From assembly GCA_947166275.1 (NCBI GenBank), contig CAMVDP010000019.1, positions 1 to 33,928 on the forward strand: a DNA stretch of 33,928 nt, read 5' to 3'. The notes under the pieces are model-generated. The model was given only the letters and a program-made list of their open reading frames with translations. It ran no database searches and was not told where the DNA came from. Made by a program: the position numbers and the translations under genes. This document shows, piece after piece, positions 32,473 to 33,928 of the stretch; the first letter of the stretch is position 1, and the number at the start of each line of letters is the position of its first letter. Origin of the DNA: an uncultured Clostridia bacterium (GTDB taxonomy: Bacteria > Bacillota > Clostridia > Oscillospirales > Ruminococcaceae).

Positions 32473-33928
32473 ATGAGTACGAAAAACGCAGCGACCGAGC
32501 TCAAACCCCAGGGAGACCTTGTGTTTGCCCTTGATATCGGTACCAGAACGGTGGTCGGTATTATCGGCGAGTACATAGATGACAAGTTCTATCTGCAGGA
32601 TTACGTGAGCATTCCTCACACCAAGCGCGCCATGGTAGACGGACAGGTCGAGGATATCAAACAGGTCGCGAAGATCGTTTCTCAGGTAAAGACGAAGCTT
32701 GAAGAAAACAATGGCATAGCGCTCACCAAAGTGTCGATAGCTGCCGCGGGACGCGCTCTTAAAACAAAGCAGGTCACGATGGAGTTCGACATATCCGACC
32801 GTGAAGCTCTCACAGAGGATATGGTCAAGTCCATGGAGATCGAGACCATCCAGAAAGCGCAGGCGGAGCTTGACTCCACGAATACCGGAAGAACGATATT
32901 CTACTGCGTGGGACATTCGATAATAAGCTACAAGCTCGACGATTACAAGATCATAAGCCTTGAGGGGCATAAGGGTGACAAGGTATCCATAGAACTTGTT
33001 GCCGCATTCCTGCCGAATATTGTCGTAGAAGGTCTGTATTCGGTAATGGACCTCAACGGCCTTGAGGTCACGAGCCTCACACTGGAGCCTATCGCGGCGA
33101 TGAATGTCATCGTTCCGCCCGAGATAAGGCTTATCAACATCGCACTTATAGATATCGGCGCGGGTACATCGGATATAGCGATCGCAAAGAACGGCTCGGT
33201 AGTGGCTTACGCCATGGCTACCACGGCGGGCGACGAGATAACCGAGGAGATAATCCGCACCTACCTTGTTGACTTCAACACTGCCGAGATGATCAAGCAG
33301 AGCTGCTCCAACGGCGATAAGGAAGTCGAATACCGTGACATCCTCGGCAACCCTCACACCGTGAAGGCGGAGGAGATCTCCGAGATGCTCACTCCCGCTG
33401 TTGACACGCTCGCGGAAACTATCTGCGCGGCCATCAAGGAAGCCAACGGAGCTTCCCCGTCCGCAGTGTTCCTCGTAGGCGGCGGAAGCCTTATCGAAGG
33501 TCTTACCGAGCTCGTAGCCGAAAAGCTTGGCATTGACGAGACCCGTGTGGCTATCGGCGGCGGAGACTTCCTCAAGAACGTGGACGAGTGCGGCGCAAAG
33601 CTCGGCGCAGAGTATGTTACGCCTATCGGCATAGCAGTAACATCCATGCTCAACCAGGGCTATGACTTCTCCGTCATCACCGTCAATGACAGCAAGGTAC
33701 GTGTATTCGACACAAAGCAGTTAAGCGTTTATGAAGCTCTTACGATCGCGGGCTACAAGTCCAACGAGATCATGGGCAGAAGCGGAAGAAGCCTCTCCTA
33801 CACGCTCAACGGCGTAAGAAAGACTATAAAGGGCGGCGCTATGACACCCGCGGAGGTGTTTGTAAACGAACGCCCCGCATCGATAATGACCAAGGTGACG
33901 CAGGGCGACCGTATACGCATCACACCCG
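32473..33928 (+). CDS. FtsA-like actin-family ATPase (3' end cut off by window)
   Basis: The first 485 codons of an open frame that runs off the window. The actin/Hsp70-type ATPase core is clear: phosphate 1 loop LVFALDIGTRTVVGII (Asp21), the SHS2-like insert with IAAAGRALKTKQV, the phosphate 2 loop LIDIGAGTSDIAI (Asp227), and the adenosine loop FLVGGGSLIEGL (Gly336-338). This is the FtsA/PilM branch. From about residue 404 a new strand-rich segment begins (VNDSKVRVFDTKQLSVYEAL, YTLNGVRKTIKGG, VTQGDRIRI) that is not part of FtsA and looks like a beta-grasp fold. AAAGGAATT lies ahead of the ATG. No terminator separates it from rpoD. Its role in cell division is inferred from the family. Confidence 0.8.
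   Translation, partial: MSTKNAATELKPQGDLVFALDIGTRTVVGIIGEYIDDKFYLQDYVSIPHTKRAMVDGQVEDIKQVAKIVSQVKTKLEENNGIALTKVSIAAAGRALKTKQVTMEFDISDREALTEDMVKSMEIETIQKAQAELDSTNTGRTIFYCVGHSIISYKLDDYKIISLEGHKGDKVSIELVAAFLPNIVVEGLYSVMDLNGLEVTSLTLEPIAAMNVIVPPEIRLINIALIDIGAGTSDIAIAKNGSVVAYAMATTAGDEITEEIIRTYLVDFNTAEMIKQSCSNGDKEVEYRDILGNPHTVKAEEISEMLTPAVDTLAETICAAIKEANGASPSAVFLVGGGSLIEGLTELVAEKLGIDETRVAIGGGDFLKNVDECGAKLGAEYVTPIGIAVTSMLNQGYDFSVITVNDSKVRVFDTKQLSVYEALTIAGYKSNEIMGRSGRSLSYTLNGVRKTIKGGAMTPAEVFVNERPASIMTKVTQGDRIRITP

Noticed and set aside
32383-33357. A 324-residue open frame on the minus strand
   Set aside because: The plus strand here encodes the end of RpoD and an FtsA-like ATPase with intact nucleotide-binding motifs, so the antisense frame is not a gene.

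Overview
The window reads as chromosome from a Gram-positive, low-to-mid GC anaerobe of the Clostridia, most like the Ruminococcaceae/Oscillospiraceae. The evidence is a secreted protein with a type I dockerin (cellulosome-type module), a GH94 cellobiose phosphorylase, a gerA-type spore germination operon, a flgM/flgN pair, strong AGGAGG-type ribosome binding sites, and the dgt-dnaG-rpoD order seen in Firmicutes. No rRNA, tRNA, CRISPR array, insertion sequence or phage gene was seen. The species assignment is inference from gene content only.

Layout. 1-600 (minus strand): flagellar regulation, with a cut-off flgN-like gene and flgM behind a good sigma-28 (SigD) promoter. 600-3800 (plus): a Thr-rich lipoprotein with its own promoter and terminator, then an ECF sigma factor overlapping its probable membrane anti-sigma factor. 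3800-7200 (minus): a secreted fibronectin type III protein, a DegV fatty-acid-binding protein and tRNA methyltransferase TrmL (with a consensus promoter), then DUF4363 and DUF421/YetF proteins. 7290-10932 (plus): gerA-gerB-gerC germinant receptor operon, ending stop-to-stop against a small convergent membrane protein. 11400-13430 (plus): AI-2E-family transporter behind a perfect sigma-A promoter, then a PH-like protein. 13590-18570 (plus): a modular dockerin protein and cellobiose phosphorylase with a candidate operator. 18626-19764 (plus): pgsA overlapped by an ANTAR-domain pseudo-response regulator, followed by an elaborate branched hairpin shared with the convergent heterodimeric ABC exporter (19902-23647, minus). 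23870-28413 (plus): DUF5662 protein, small membrane protein, YifB/ComM AAA ATPase, a SARP-like regulator with a degenerate GGDEF domain, and YigZ. 28509-end (plus): dgt, dnaG, rpoD and an FtsA-like ATPase that runs off the window.

How it fits together. The germination operon and the DUF421/DUF4363 pair are divergent across about 90 bases and both belong to forespore biology by family. The cellobiose phosphorylase and dockerin protein point to plant-fibre breakdown. The last block is the DNA replication and sigma-A core. The places most likely to hold something not previously described are the pgsA-ANTAR pair with its flanking RNA hairpins (18577-18609 and 19775-19885), the SARP/degenerate GGDEF fusion, the internal dockerin in a chitobiase-C-terminal-repeat protein, and the palindrome in the cellobiose phosphorylase leader.
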